Assembly: GCA_958299035.1 (NCBI GenBank)
Contig: CATQJL010000316.1
Location: forward strand, 28,836,012-28,900,011
Length of the DNA: 64,000 nucleotides
Source of the DNA: Cylicocyclus nassatus
Taxonomy: Eukaryota; Nematoda; Chromadorea; Rhabditida; Strongylidae
Direction: 5' to 3'
In this document: positions 35,704 to 46,600 of the stretch, piece by piece
How the letters are laid out: the number at the start of each line of letters is the position of its first letter
How positions within the stretch are numbered: the first letter of the stretch is position 1
Translations under genes and position numbers: made by a program
Notes under the pieces: model-generated
Seen by the model: only the letters and a program-made list of their open reading frames with translations
The model's database searches: none
Told to the model about the DNA's origin: nothing

Positions 35704-36157
35704 CTCAGACAATTTACCGGAACTTCCGCAGGACAAGCCAGATTTGCAGAAGTTCCGCAGGACTTTGTTCACTGTGGCAAAAATGAAAACCTTGAAAATC
35801 GGAACTTCCGTGGGATTTGCATGCCGAACTGGTTGAAAACCGGAACTTTCGCAGGACCTCCTTCAAAATCCTGCGGAAATTCCGAAAATGCCAGAGATTC
35901 CGCAGCACTTTGGCATGCCAGTACTCCCGCAGGGTTTAAAATGTGTTGTCTAGTATGATGTTGCCTCGCCAACAACTAGAGTGCATTATCGAACATGTCA
36001 GTTTTAGTGCTGAATAGGTGGGTCTCACAGTCAATAGAGTAAGGTTTAAATCTCGCTTCGGTGTTCTCCTTTGTTCTTCTGGTTTGCATTCTTCGGAACT
36101 TACGCTGCACCTCATTCGGGAGCTTCTGTAGGTGACCCTGCGGGTCAGTTGTCTAAG
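35704..36157. mobile_element. CTCAGACAA-family foldback element, ~454 bp, copy A
   Basis: CTCAGACAATTTACCGGAAC at the left and GGTCAGTTGTCTAAG at the right. The interior is rich in CGGAACTTCCGCAGGA and its complement. The unique interior (GAATAGGTGGG...TCGGTGTTCTCC...GCACCTCATTCGG) recurs inverted in copy B at 36674-37132. Confidence 0.75.
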
Positions 36158-36480
36158 AGTTCCTAGACAAGTCTATTTCCAACCAATTTTTTGCCTTTTT
36201 TGCGGAAATCAATTGCAGCCAGCAAAAATGCACTGAATACGGCCAAATTGCTGTGGATAGCGATGATTGTAACGCCTTCGCGATTTGGAGCTCTAATAAG
36301 CTGCTCGACAGCTTCACATAGAGATGAGTCAGTGGAGACGCTAGTCTCCACATCGTACTCGAATATCCTCGTTATGTTCAGTCAACAACGCCGAAGTCGC
36401 ATCCGAGCTGCATTTTTCATCTATTTTTGGCTTTTTTGGGAATATTAGAGCAACTTAGGATTTCTTATTCAACATTTTTG
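36158..36480 (-). pseudogene. coding-like fragment caught between two inverted MITEs
   Basis: On the minus strand an open stretch ends in TAG at 36163-36165, only six bases from MITE copy A. It includes SVSTDSSLCEAVEQLIRAPN and then VTIIAIHSNLAVFSAFLLAA. A frame change near 36360 would link it to an upstream stretch (KCSSDATSALLTEHNEDI), behind a GAAAAATGCAG acceptor at about 36409. The plus strand is also open here (36191-36448), so strand is uncertain. No family is recognised; a passing likeness to a CBS-type repeat is not enough to name it. Confidence 0.22.
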
Positions 36481-36673
36481 CATATATCCTTATGTGAAAT
36501 TTTTTGTATTCTGTTACTACAATATCCTTAGCAAAATTCGACGGAGTACCTTTCAGCATTCATAGTGATGGTTCCGTAACTCTCTAGGAGGTCAAAATAT
36601 TTTTGATGAAACTGAAGTCCATTCGCTTCAAATTAGCTTTGTTTTGATAAATTTTATAAAACTTTATTCTAGT

Positions 36674-37132
36674 ATTCAGACAAACGACCGGAACTTCCGC
36701 AGAACATTTGCAAGAGTTCCGCGAAGTTTCCTGCGGAAGTTCCCAAATGAGGTGCTGCGGAAGTTTTGAAGAATGCGAACTACAACAGCAATAGAGAACA
36801 CCTAAGCCAGATTTGATCCTTGCTCTATTACACTACGGCTGAAACGTTCGATATAGCCTCTAGTTGTGGTGAAACATCATCGTAAGAATCACTTCAAAAT
36901 CCTGCGGAAGTACTGGGGCGTGTCAAAGTGCTGCAGAACCGCTGGCATTTTTCGACAAGTTCCGCAGCGCTTGGTAAAAAGTCCTGCTGAAGTTCCTGTT
37001 TTCAACCATTGGCGTGAAAATCCTGCGAAACTCCACATTTTCAACGTTTCCACTTTTGCAATAGTGGACGAAATCTTGCGAAATCTCTGCAAATTTTGCT
37101 TGTTCTGCGGAAGTTCCGATGAATTGTCTGAG
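36674..37132. mobile_element. CTCAGACAA-family foldback element, ~459 bp, copy B
   Basis: TTCAGACAAACGACCGGAACTT at the left and AAGTTCCGATGAATTGTCTGAG at the right. It matches copy A in reverse, including the unique interior. Confidence 0.75.
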
Positions 37133-37863
37133 TGATAAGATTATAAGCTAAAGCATTTTAATTGCGCATTGCATGGACCTCACGGACTTCGAATTACATC
37201 GTGAGATGTTTAAACAATTCAAACGATCCATGAACGTCTCCAATTTCGTCTGGGAACTTCACTACTCCCACTACTCCCACCATAATTTCGTTGCGCTCAG
37301 AATTCGCGGAAATGTTTACGAAGTCTCACATCACTCAAAAGACTAGAAGATTGGTCTTGATATCCTATTGAGACTGCTTGCACTCTTGCTTTGGATCCAT
37401 CAAGCCGAAGTTTATCCCTCCTCGTTCTTGCTTGCCTTTTTCGTACGTCTTACCGAGGTTAGTGAAAATAAACAATGATAAAATCTCTGCGCATGAGTGG
37501 CAGTGTTATTTCTGTCTCCTCAAATGTTTATCGGTTCGCTTGTAGAGATTTATTCGAGGTAGGAGCATTTTTTGGTTGATTTTCCCTAATTTTTTTGTTT
37601 CACAAATACACGTCACCCCCCCGCCCCCTTTTTCTTGGTGCTGGAGGCATGCAACAGCATGAATAATTTGCTGTAATAAGCACCTATTCATCCAAAACAA
37701 TTGATTAACTTTATCCCAAAAAATTGCGTAGGATCAGTATAATACTATCCATTTTTTCATCGAAAATATATCACCTTTCCCCTCTTTTTGGAACTTAATG
37801 CTCACTAAAATAATGGTTTTTTCTGTATTACAATCAAATGTTTTTTTTCTTATTGCACAAACT
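37133..37863. other. no gene recognised
   Basis: AT-rich; a short direct repeat of ACTACTCCC lies at 37260-37280. Nothing else stands out. Confidence 0.4.
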
Positions 37864-38165
37864 TGATACCTCTTCGCCGTTGAGCCAGCGTCGTTCCAGC
37901 TCCGTGCCTTGACCATAGCTGAAATAACCCGTATTGATCGGTCCAGTGCCATCATCGGCAACAGAACTGCGCTTAAACGATGGGTAAGGGATGTTATGTC
38001 GCCGAAAGTGGGAGGTCGTGCCGGACATCTGCAACAAGTACACATTCCAGTACATGCACAGGCTGAGTATCTGCTGCATTTTCCGCGTGGGACTCTCCCA
38101 GCGGCGACATATAGTCCTCCACCCTTAAACGATGGTAGCACCAACGACTTTAGGCGCAACCTATA
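37864..38165. other. GC-rich island open on both strands, possible decayed gene
   Basis: The plus strand is open for about 100 codons (37866-38163, ending NDGSTNDFRRNL). The minus strand is open for 81 codons from 38079 to 37834 (with PYPSFKRSSVADDGTGPINT), preceded in another frame by SPLGESHAENAADTQPVHVL. A weak inverted similarity (AAGGGATGTTATGTCGCCG against AAGGGTGGAGGACTATATGT) may mean an old foldback instead. I cannot decide strand or function. Confidence 0.25.
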
Positions 38166-38523
38166 AAAATCGCAGTTTTTTGTCTAAAATCCTATGAAAT
38201 GTGTTGAATAAAACCAGAAAAACCGCTTTAATCCCATTTATTCTGTTAAACCATGTGAGGTGTCGCAGATACATTTATGGAATTCGAGGAACAGAAAATT
38301 TTGAAAAGGAGTGGCATAGCTCTTCGAACTTACACTTTAAAACCGGAAGTTCGCTTGCAGAGAATTTTCTCAAAATTTTTTTCGCGGATTCAATTCACTC
38401 AGAAAATTTTTTAATTAATATGAAATTTCACTAATACAAACCATTTTTATTTTTAACTTCCTCGAAAACTGCTATGAAATATGATTTCGCAGATGGTGCA
38501 AAATGGCGGGAAAAAGTGGTTAA

Positions 38524-38680
38524 AGGCTACTTTCGCGCGAATGCAAATAGTTTATGGTCGCGAAGCGGACGCGAACGCGGCAGTGGAGCATCTGTCATCA
38601 CTGCGGCGCATCGCGGAGCTTGCGCCGCATTCTCGTGCGCCAACCGCATGCGGACGTACGCCTTCGTATGGGACTAGCCT
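38524..38680. mobile_element. GC-rich foldback MITE, ~157 bp
   Basis: AGGCTACTTTCGCGCG at the left and GTATGGGACTAGCCT at the right, preceded by TTAA and followed by TTAT. The centre has TGCGGCGCATCGCGGAGCTTGCGCCGCA-type dyad symmetry. Overlapping frames here are repeat artefacts. Confidence 0.6.
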
Positions 38681-40800
38681 TTATTCACTAGAAACTTTAG
38701 ATGAAAACATTTTTTTGATATGAAAATAGTCATTATTTTGAGTTCCGTTCTTCTTCTTCCAAAAATGCAATTTTATAATTTTCAATTTTATTTTCGTCAT
38801 TCATAAAATGCACATTTTCTTGCAAATTTTACAAGTAAATGCTTTTTCTCGAATTTCTGCACGAAAGAAGAACCGGAAATGAACTGTAAAGTTTCGTTTG
38901 TTTTCCTTTAAATAAATACGCTTACCGAAATACCACCGGCTCAAAATTTTCATCAATCACACGAAAAGAAATACTTCAAAAAATTCTCACTTTTTACTTC
39001 TCATCGAAATTCATGGAAAAGCGCACTTTCTGGATGTATTTAGCATTCCACTGGAAGCTGCCGTGAGCAGAATACATACTCATCCAGTATTAATGGATGA
39101 GGATTGAAACAAAGTTTCTGTCCTCCCGAGAGCTCCATGAATATTTTGAGGCCAGCTGACCTCAAAGGATGGCAACATCTGCTACTGTAGCCTTTTGCAA
39201 TGACGCATTTTTGCAGAAATATTTTCGTTGAACTAGGTAGTTGAGGTCCAAAAAATCAATTTATAGTTTTCCTTTTTTGTGTGATAAATAATAATCCCTT
39301 AATTATGGGATAAGTAAATCTAAAAGTGTGCTCTTTTGCTTTTATTGACATTTCATTGAAATTACTGACATTTTATTGTCACTTGACAATGTAAACTGTT
39401 TTTATACCAGTCGACGCGCTAGCCCGACATTTAGCTTGTTTTCAAGCAATTATCTGAACAGTTTGTCGATTGTCAGCAATATTACGACAATCAATTTTTT
39501 CTTTAGCACGATATTTCCCCTAAGTAATCTTGCCTTTTCGCCATTAATGTCAGATCGTTAAGCCCTTGCAATAGTTAGTGTTCCTCTATTCCTTTCCCTC
39601 TTCCGGCGACTTTTCAGCCCACAATTTGCTTGAGATACATAGAATTCTGTAAATTATAAATTGAGTGTGTTAATGATTTTGTTTTGCGACGTGAGAACAA
39701 CGTAGGACCCCGCTTCGTAAGCGAAAAAATATGCTTTTTTCTGGTAGATGCTAAAATCTAAATTAGAGATTTTGTACAGTACCGTACTCGATTTGAGACT
39801 ACCGTACTCGATTTGAGATTAGGGTACTGGGCGAAAGTTTCAATCTGAATTTCTCGGCCACGAAAGGATCATGCAAGTTGCCGCTTTGGCAGTGGCTTAG
39901 TCAATTTGTCAAAATCAGTATCCTCATAAGAAATTTAAGTATTCAAATTTTTCCAGAAACTGCCTAAAAAGAGTTCTGACGTGTACATCTGACGTGAGAC
40001 AGCTACCGTAGCTGATGTTGCGTGCCAGAAAGTTTTTATAGCAAAGAAAGAAGCACGAAACTCTTAATTTTTATCTAAGCTTGTTTGGAATGCAAAAGCT
40101 TTTCGAAATTTCCCTTCCCGACGAGTCATCGGCTGCGACACACACATACATATGTATGTTGCTGTGGCGGTTCTCAAAATTCTCTCTGGAGAAGTCCCAC
40201 ATTTTCTTGCGAGAGAAGAGATTATTTTTGATGAGATCTCAAGCAACTCTCTCTCCCCCTCAATTTATTGAGGGGTTTTGAATTTTTAGCGAGCTAATAA
40301 CCTCAAAATATTGAGTAAAAAGCTGCCTCAAATATAAATAAAGAGTTACTAAAATTAGATCGAAATGACCAAAGTAATAAATTTAAAGCTACTATGAAAC
40401 TCCCATAGGGTTCATACTATGTTTTTTGCCATTTACATATGAAATAAAATCTAAGCATAGTTGTTTACATTCGCACCACTTTCAACGTTTTATAATTCCC
40501 CGCCACCTGCTTTTCTCATTAGTATATATACAGACATGTATGTATGCATGCACGTAGCTATTATAACTTCATGCCAAACAAGAAACATGTGACTTTCTAT
40601 TGTTATTTGCATTTTATCACTTTTGATAGATAAATGGTGCGCAACGAAAATTGATTGCCTCTATATTTATTCTCATTGTCGTTGACATGAGGCCGAGGCT
40701 TTGGTTGTTATATGTTTATATCTAACGTATTTGACGTGGATCAGATCAGATTAGTAGATCAGAATGCAATCTTACTATTTTCATTGTTTTTTATATCTAT
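38681..40800. other. no gene; small repeats only
   Basis: A tandem pair ACCGTACTCGATTTGAGA is at 39781-39818. A fragment related to the TTAA-flanked MITE (CGCTTTGGCAGTGGCTTAGT) lies at about 39882-39901. No supported exon. Confidence 0.4.
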
Positions 40801-41027
40801 AGGGCTTATCAAATTGAGTGTCGTTTGCATCAGCATCTCCATCTTCGCGCTGGGCTCTGCGTCTCTTCTACGGTACATGCACCCTAATCACTTCCAATCG
40901 ATTGATGCTCCGCCTTTCCCACGCTCGCCCTGGGAAAGTGCTCAGAGAGCAGCCCAGCGGAAGAGACGCAGAGTCCAGCGCGAAGATGGAGATGCCGGTG
41001 CAAACGACACTCAATTTGATAAGCCCT
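40801..41027. mobile_element. foldback MITE, ~227 bp
   Basis: AGGGCTTATCAAATTGAGTG at the left and CACTCAATTTGATAAGCCCT at the right, followed by GATGCCGGTGCA-type arms and GCGCTGGGCTCTGCGTCTCT / AGAGACGCAGAGTCCAGCGC. TA flanks both sides. Confidence 0.8.
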
Positions 41028-41060
41028 ATATGTTTGCCTTTCGCTTAACCATTCGGGCTA

Positions 41061-41479
41061 ACAAGGAAAGGATCCTTGGTGACCCCTTTGCATCTTGAAG
41101 CGCGGATTCCAAATCTGCTTTCAGTATCTGCTGTGCGCTCTTCCGAAAGAACATACGAACATTTCTTGCCACAAAAATTTGCACTATTGTAAGACGGGAT
41201 TCACCAATATCGTTGGAGAGTTTACTTACGCACTGCAAGAGAGCGTCCAAATAAAATAAAGCTTTAAGTGGAGCTAAGGAAAACTGTCTCCGATATATTC
41301 GAGTCTAAAAAGCTACTGACGATTCTACTGGCTAGATTTCGAGAAATTATTGTGGAAGAAAGTCCATAAGTTCATTCAGAGAGTCCAACAGCAGAAGATA
41401 ATGAGCATAGATTTGGAATCAGAGTTCAAGGTGCATCTACGCACTAAACGGTCACGGTCACCAAGTATCTTTCCCTTGT
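41061..41479. mobile_element. ACAAGGRAA-family MITE, ~419 bp
   Basis: ACAAGGAAAGGATCCTTGGTG at the left and CACCAAGTATCTTTCCCTTGT at the right are inverted repeats next to TA. A second copy is at 46910-47365. Confidence 0.7.
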
Positions 41480-42269
41480 AAGTAAAAATTGTTGCGACAC
41501 AATGCCTCAAAAATTCCGCAGACGTGATAATGGTACGGTTCATAAATGCCGAAAATATTGTCATCATGTGTTTTGCTTTGGTTCAAAAAGATTAATATAC
41601 AAAAGGAGAATTTCAGCGTTCTCATTGCCAGAATGGTTTTAGATTACAGAATCATTGCTTAAAAATTACAGCATAAGCCAAACAGAGATTATTTACTAGT
41701 ATAGTATTGAATCAGCACCTTATCATATCCTTTTACCTTTTGCATTCGTATAGTGCTTAAGATACTTTCGTGATTCAAAATTAACCAAAATGCTTAAGGA
41801 AGGGAATCTCGTAACTCGCTAAATAATCTCACCTAATTTTCAACCATTGTAATTTTCATAACGTGAATACCATGTCCAGAACTTTGGAATTAATCGTCGT
41901 CTATAACAAAGTTTTGAGACTGTACGGATGAGCGAAATTAAGGCCGTCAATTTTTCCAAATAATCCACAAGAAAAGAAAACGTTAAATTTCTACTAAATG
42001 CAAAACTGTTCTCTCATCTTTTCGTTTTCGAATTGTTTCTTCCAGCGCTTATCTAAGAGAAGAAAAAAACCAAAGGTTTTTTATTTTTGACCTCTACAAC
42101 ATCCTTATAAAGTGTGTTTTGGTGAAGACAGAGTTTAAATCGTCGCAGTATCTGAAGGATAGATGCCAAAATTTTCAAATAAATTAGTTGTTCTAATAGG
42201 CTTAGTTGACCCGAAATCTGACCTCGGCTTTCAAACGGTTTCTACATCTCAACGTTGTGTTGCGCTATG
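41480..42269. other. AT-rich, no gene
   Basis: No exon with matched splice sites was seen. Confidence 0.4.
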
Positions 42270-42410
42270 CCGGCGTCGTGCCAGCGTCGTGCCAGCAGCG
42301 TGCCACGACGCACGATGCGGAAGTTGGAGCAAACAAAGGGGACACGTCCACGTGTGTGTTACGACGCGGCTCTGCCACACGCTGGCACATCACTGGCACG
42401 AATAACCATA
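42270..42410. repeat. GC-rich degenerate foldback with CGTCGTGCCAG tandem
   Basis: GCCGGCGTCGTGCCAGCGTC and further CGTGCCA units on the left are mirrored by GCTGGCACATCACTGGCACG on the right. The three overlapping frames here are by-products. Confidence 0.55.
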
Positions 42411-43013
42411 AAACGCACCCTGGGTAGTGTTGAAAGCATTCATTTTGAACATATGGCTTATGAAATTTTGACATCAAGCAAATTTTGTCAATCAACTCCT
42501 GGACGAATTCACATGCATATCTTTTTGACATGGAACATACAGATCTGGTAATCATTGACAGCTCACACTAAGGAAAACTCGTCCGAATAATCCGAATTTT
42601 GGTTATCCATAAAACTTTGCCTACATATACGTTTGATCTTTATCTTGTTCGCTTGCTGGTCATCGGAATTACATCCGCAAAACAACTGATCCATCCAAGC
42701 GTGACGAGAGCATAAGTCAATTCTTCATTTCCGGATATTGCATCTCTTTCATCTCATTCTTTTTTCTGGAAACAGAACAAAGCAGAGGAAATTCCTTATT
42801 TCTTTAATTGAATCACAGTATGGGGTGAACCGGAAAATTTGCTAAAATGCTTGCAAAAAGCTGAAAATAAGATTAGTGATAGTATAAAATATATGAATGC
42901 ATGTGAAATTTAGCAAAAAATTTTATTTTCAAGTGTTTGGGTTTCACTCCCTTTTTCCGCAATGAAGTTCTTTAAACTTTCAAGAGCGGTGGACAAAAAT
43001 GGAATGGCTTCAC
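42411..43013. other. no gene recognised
   Basis: AT-rich sequence without supported exon or element. Confidence 0.4.
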
Positions 43014-43178
43014 CTAGACACTTCACCGGAACTTCCGCAAGACAAGCGAATTTTGCAGCGATTCCGCAGGACTTTGTTTACTATTATGAAGGTGGAAACT
43101 TTAAAAAAGGGAACTTCCGCAGGTGACCCGGCGGAACTTTCCCAAGCGTTCTGCGGAAGTTCTGGTCAGTTGTCTGAG
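43014..43178. mobile_element. CTCAGACAA-family foldback, 165 bp, copy C
   Basis: CTAGACACTTCACCGGAACTTC at the left and GAAGTTCTGGTCAGTTGTCTGAG at the right, with the CGCAGGACTTTGTTTACTAT interior shared with copy A. Confidence 0.7.
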
Positions 43179-43196
43179 CATATGCTTTTAAATATT

Positions 43197-43368
43197 CTCA
43201 GACAATCGCAATTGACTTCCGGGGCAAGATGAATATCTAAAACTTCCGGGGAGCTGCCAGGTAGGTCGGGGTCAGGTAGGGCGGGGCCACCCACACTGCC
43301 CAGTAGGAGCGTCTCCCGGAAGTTCTAGACATTCAGTTTGCCCCGGAAGTCATTTGCGATTGTCTGAG
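43197..43368. mobile_element. CTCAGACAA-family foldback, 172 bp, GC-rich variant
   Basis: CTCAGACAATCGCAATTGACTTCC at the left and GGAAGTCATTTGCGATTGTCTGAG at the right. The interior GGTAGGTCGGGGTCAGGTAG is not found in the other copies, so only the termini are shared. It starts 18 bases after copy C. Confidence 0.75.
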
Positions 43369-43673
43369 TTTTTTTTGAGATTCTCTTCAAAAACTCTCTT
43401 CAAAAAAGTTAAAAAGAAGGTCACAAGGCAAGTTTGTTATGTTTTTCAAGCCATTTGTAGTAACGATCATATAGGGCAAAACATATTTGAGACCTTGGCT
43501 GTTAGCCAAGTCTCATATTTCTTTACGGCCGTCAGCGCTTAATGACTACACTTTGCTCAACAAAAACGCTCGTTACATATTGGAATTGATGCCTGTCTCC
43601 GGTCCAGCCTAATGATGTATACATGTTTGGTTGTTCTCTTCGGGACCACTTTTTTCAAATCTATCTTTTTTAG

Positions 43674-46600
43674 CGCTAAGGAACATCACAAAGCCAGACT
43701 ACTTACTCGAACTCTACAACGTAATCGTCCGGCTACAGTACACGCTAAAGTAACGCACGAAGTACCAATGGTAGGTCCCACAAATAAAAGATTACGGTAG
43801 AGCAATTGTACAGCTGTTTATAGGTGAATATAACGACTTTATCTAGTCCAACGAGCAGCAGTTATTCAGAACGGCGAAGCCCACAGGATTCTAGCAATGA
43901 GGTAAGTAAGATTCATTTATTCCAAGCCGATATAGTGAAATAAATGCGTTCTCGATTATTTTTACTTCTGGTCAGATCATCAACCATTTATTTTGTAGCT
44001 TCATGGGAGTGCTCCTAAGTTTCTCAGAAAGCATACGCTGTGCCTAGGTAATTATTATTCCCGGCAATTCTGCTTACAACCCTGTTATCTCTGATTCTGG
44101 AAGAAGGTGGCACTGTTACCCAAAAAAGGTAATACACGATCCTGTTCCTTATATTAGAGGTGTATTAAAGTGATCTAATCGAAATGTGAATTTATTTCCG
44201 TATGTGATTGATTTGATGTCCAAATATATTTTACTTCGTAGTCCCAATTCGAAAATTCCAGCCGAAATTCAAATTTCTTGTTGTATTTAAAGTTACCGTA
44301 GGCTCAAACTAGCCTCTAGCTACTGCCTCAAGTATAAACTTAACAGAACATATTAGGTTGATCACAATTCTTGCATCAAAAAATAATGGAAAGAAATTGT
44401 TTTAAAAATTCTCAAACAGACTAATCAATTTAATATGCTTATTGTTATTTATATCAAAAGTATTATATGGTACTTTTTAAGAAAACCAATATGAAACAAA
44501 ATCGAAAAGTCAATTTTGAAAAAATTGGAATTCGTAATTTCCAGAGACATGCAATCACTACCAGCTCTCTTTGTTGAAAAGAATGTGTCATAAAACTAAT
44601 CGTAAGATCAAAAATAAATTCAAATTTTAGTAGGCGTTTTAGCAATCTTAGTGACCAAAAATCGAAAAACACTTTTTGGGTATTTCTCTTAATCTTGTAT
44701 CGTTGCTATGTGCCCCCAAAGAATTTTGACTTTCGCACCATCAGAAGGCGCAAGTTTTTCTTTCTCTATTATGTTTCAAGCCAGAAATTTCATTGAAGCT
44801 GGATGAAGTAACAGATAGAAAAATTTTTATTTTTTATTTCTTCCTTTTTATTTCTCAGATTTCAAAAATTTTGGCGCAAGAATTGTGCATCAACTTAATG
44901 CTTTCCGCCCATGAGTCGCCCGAATTTTGCTCAAAAATTGTAGACAATGGTATTTCTTTGTTATAAAATATGGGGCTGGCAGTATATGAGCTTTGTGAAA
45001 ATCACCAGAAATACATAGAGTTTTTGCATCACTTGTGCAGCTCACGAAACCCTTGAATTATCGAAGACATGAATGAACGTCTTCACCATTCATCTCCAGT
45101 GGGTATAGGCAGCAATAAAATAGCCCTGTTATTATGTGCGACTCTACCTTTCCTTGTGTTTACGATTTGTGAAGTAGCTTCTTCTTTCTATTCATAAAAA
45201 AAAGTTTGGTCGCAAATATACAGAGTGTCCCAAAAGTATGTATGCATTGTTTGATCGTTAACATCTCTCTTCCCAAGAAGCCTTTTGCCACTTTAGGTAC
45301 TGTTTTGTAGAGCAGGCTTCAACTTAGATTTACAATATAGAGCGAATCAGCGATCACTCACTGTTACTGTAGGATTACGGTAGAAACTTGAAACATATGG
45401 TGTCAATGTGGAAAAAGCTGTCGTTTCAAAATTTTTCAAAAAAATGTGAAAACTTATGTAATAGGGTTATTATGGACGCTGAGTTCAATACTCAACTGTT
45501 CACAAGATTGCGAAGCTTTCTAAACGGTGTAACCGCACTTTTTAGGAACATTGAAAAAATGGCCGCTGCTGCTTACCTGGCATAAATCTCGAATAAAGCA
45601 TCATAATAAGCTGGGAACTTTACAATCAGAATCAGCGACTCTAATTAACCTGATGTGAAAGTCTTCAGGCTGTTTTGTTTCCTTGCTGAGGCAAAATGTG
45701 GCCTTTCATGGCTCAAAACCCTCTTTGAAGTTTCTACCGTAATCCTACAGTAATCAAGAGAGATGGGTGAATCGTTCTTCACTGCCAATCTAAGTTGAAG
45801 CCAGCTCTACAAAACGGTACCTGAAGCAAGGCAAAAGACTTCTTGGGAAGAGAGATATTAACGACCAAACAGTGCATACATACTTTTGGTACACCCTGTA
45901 TGTCTGACTGGGAGTCCTATCCATTCACATTATTTGTTTGCTAGATACAAAAAGATATGAGATGATGACAAAGATGTTTCGGAGAATGCAATTGATAAGA
46001 TCATACTATATCAATGCCATATATTGTACCAAATTCTTGAAGAAGTTAAAAGAAGACACAGTGTTTTCGTAAGCTCTAGAAAAGACTTAAACTCTTGAAT
46101 TATGTAAGTTTAATCCATAAACATTTACAGAAAATTATTGTGAATGCTCGTATGGAAGATGTACAGTACCTCCAACTAGAAATTACTTCAACATTCATCT
46201 TGATTACTATTCTAAATATAGTCAGATTAGTGTGCGAACTGCGCTTCTAAAAGGCGTGATCCAAAGCAAGACATGGAGCTTTACACTTTAGTAGTTGATA
46301 TTCTTTCTTTTGATTGTGATTTTTGACTGCGTTTGCTCATAGAAACCTACTGCTCATTTTGTGAGCAATTCGATAGTCATCTTTATTCGGAAATATGCTT
46401 ATCTATGAAAATTATTGATTATTTTTCGAAAACTTCGACTGCTAATTTTTGATCTTTTCGATCATATTCTACCTGAAATTGCTTTAAAAGATAAGTAAAT
46501 AAGCACACTGATCATAATGAAGAAGCAGTTACCAAAATTAGCGATTGTTTTTTTGAATAATTATCAATTATTTTGTAATTGCCTTCTCGATGTACTTGAA

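Noticed and set aside
36030..36080. tRNA-like GGTTTAAATCTC arm
   Set aside because: No acceptor stem or anticodon arm; the sequence is the unique interior of the CTCAGACAA element, present inverted in copy B.
38474..38723. Two Ala/Arg-rich ORFs of 67-80 codons
   Set aside because: They lie over a GC-rich foldback with AGGCTA/TAGCCT ends.
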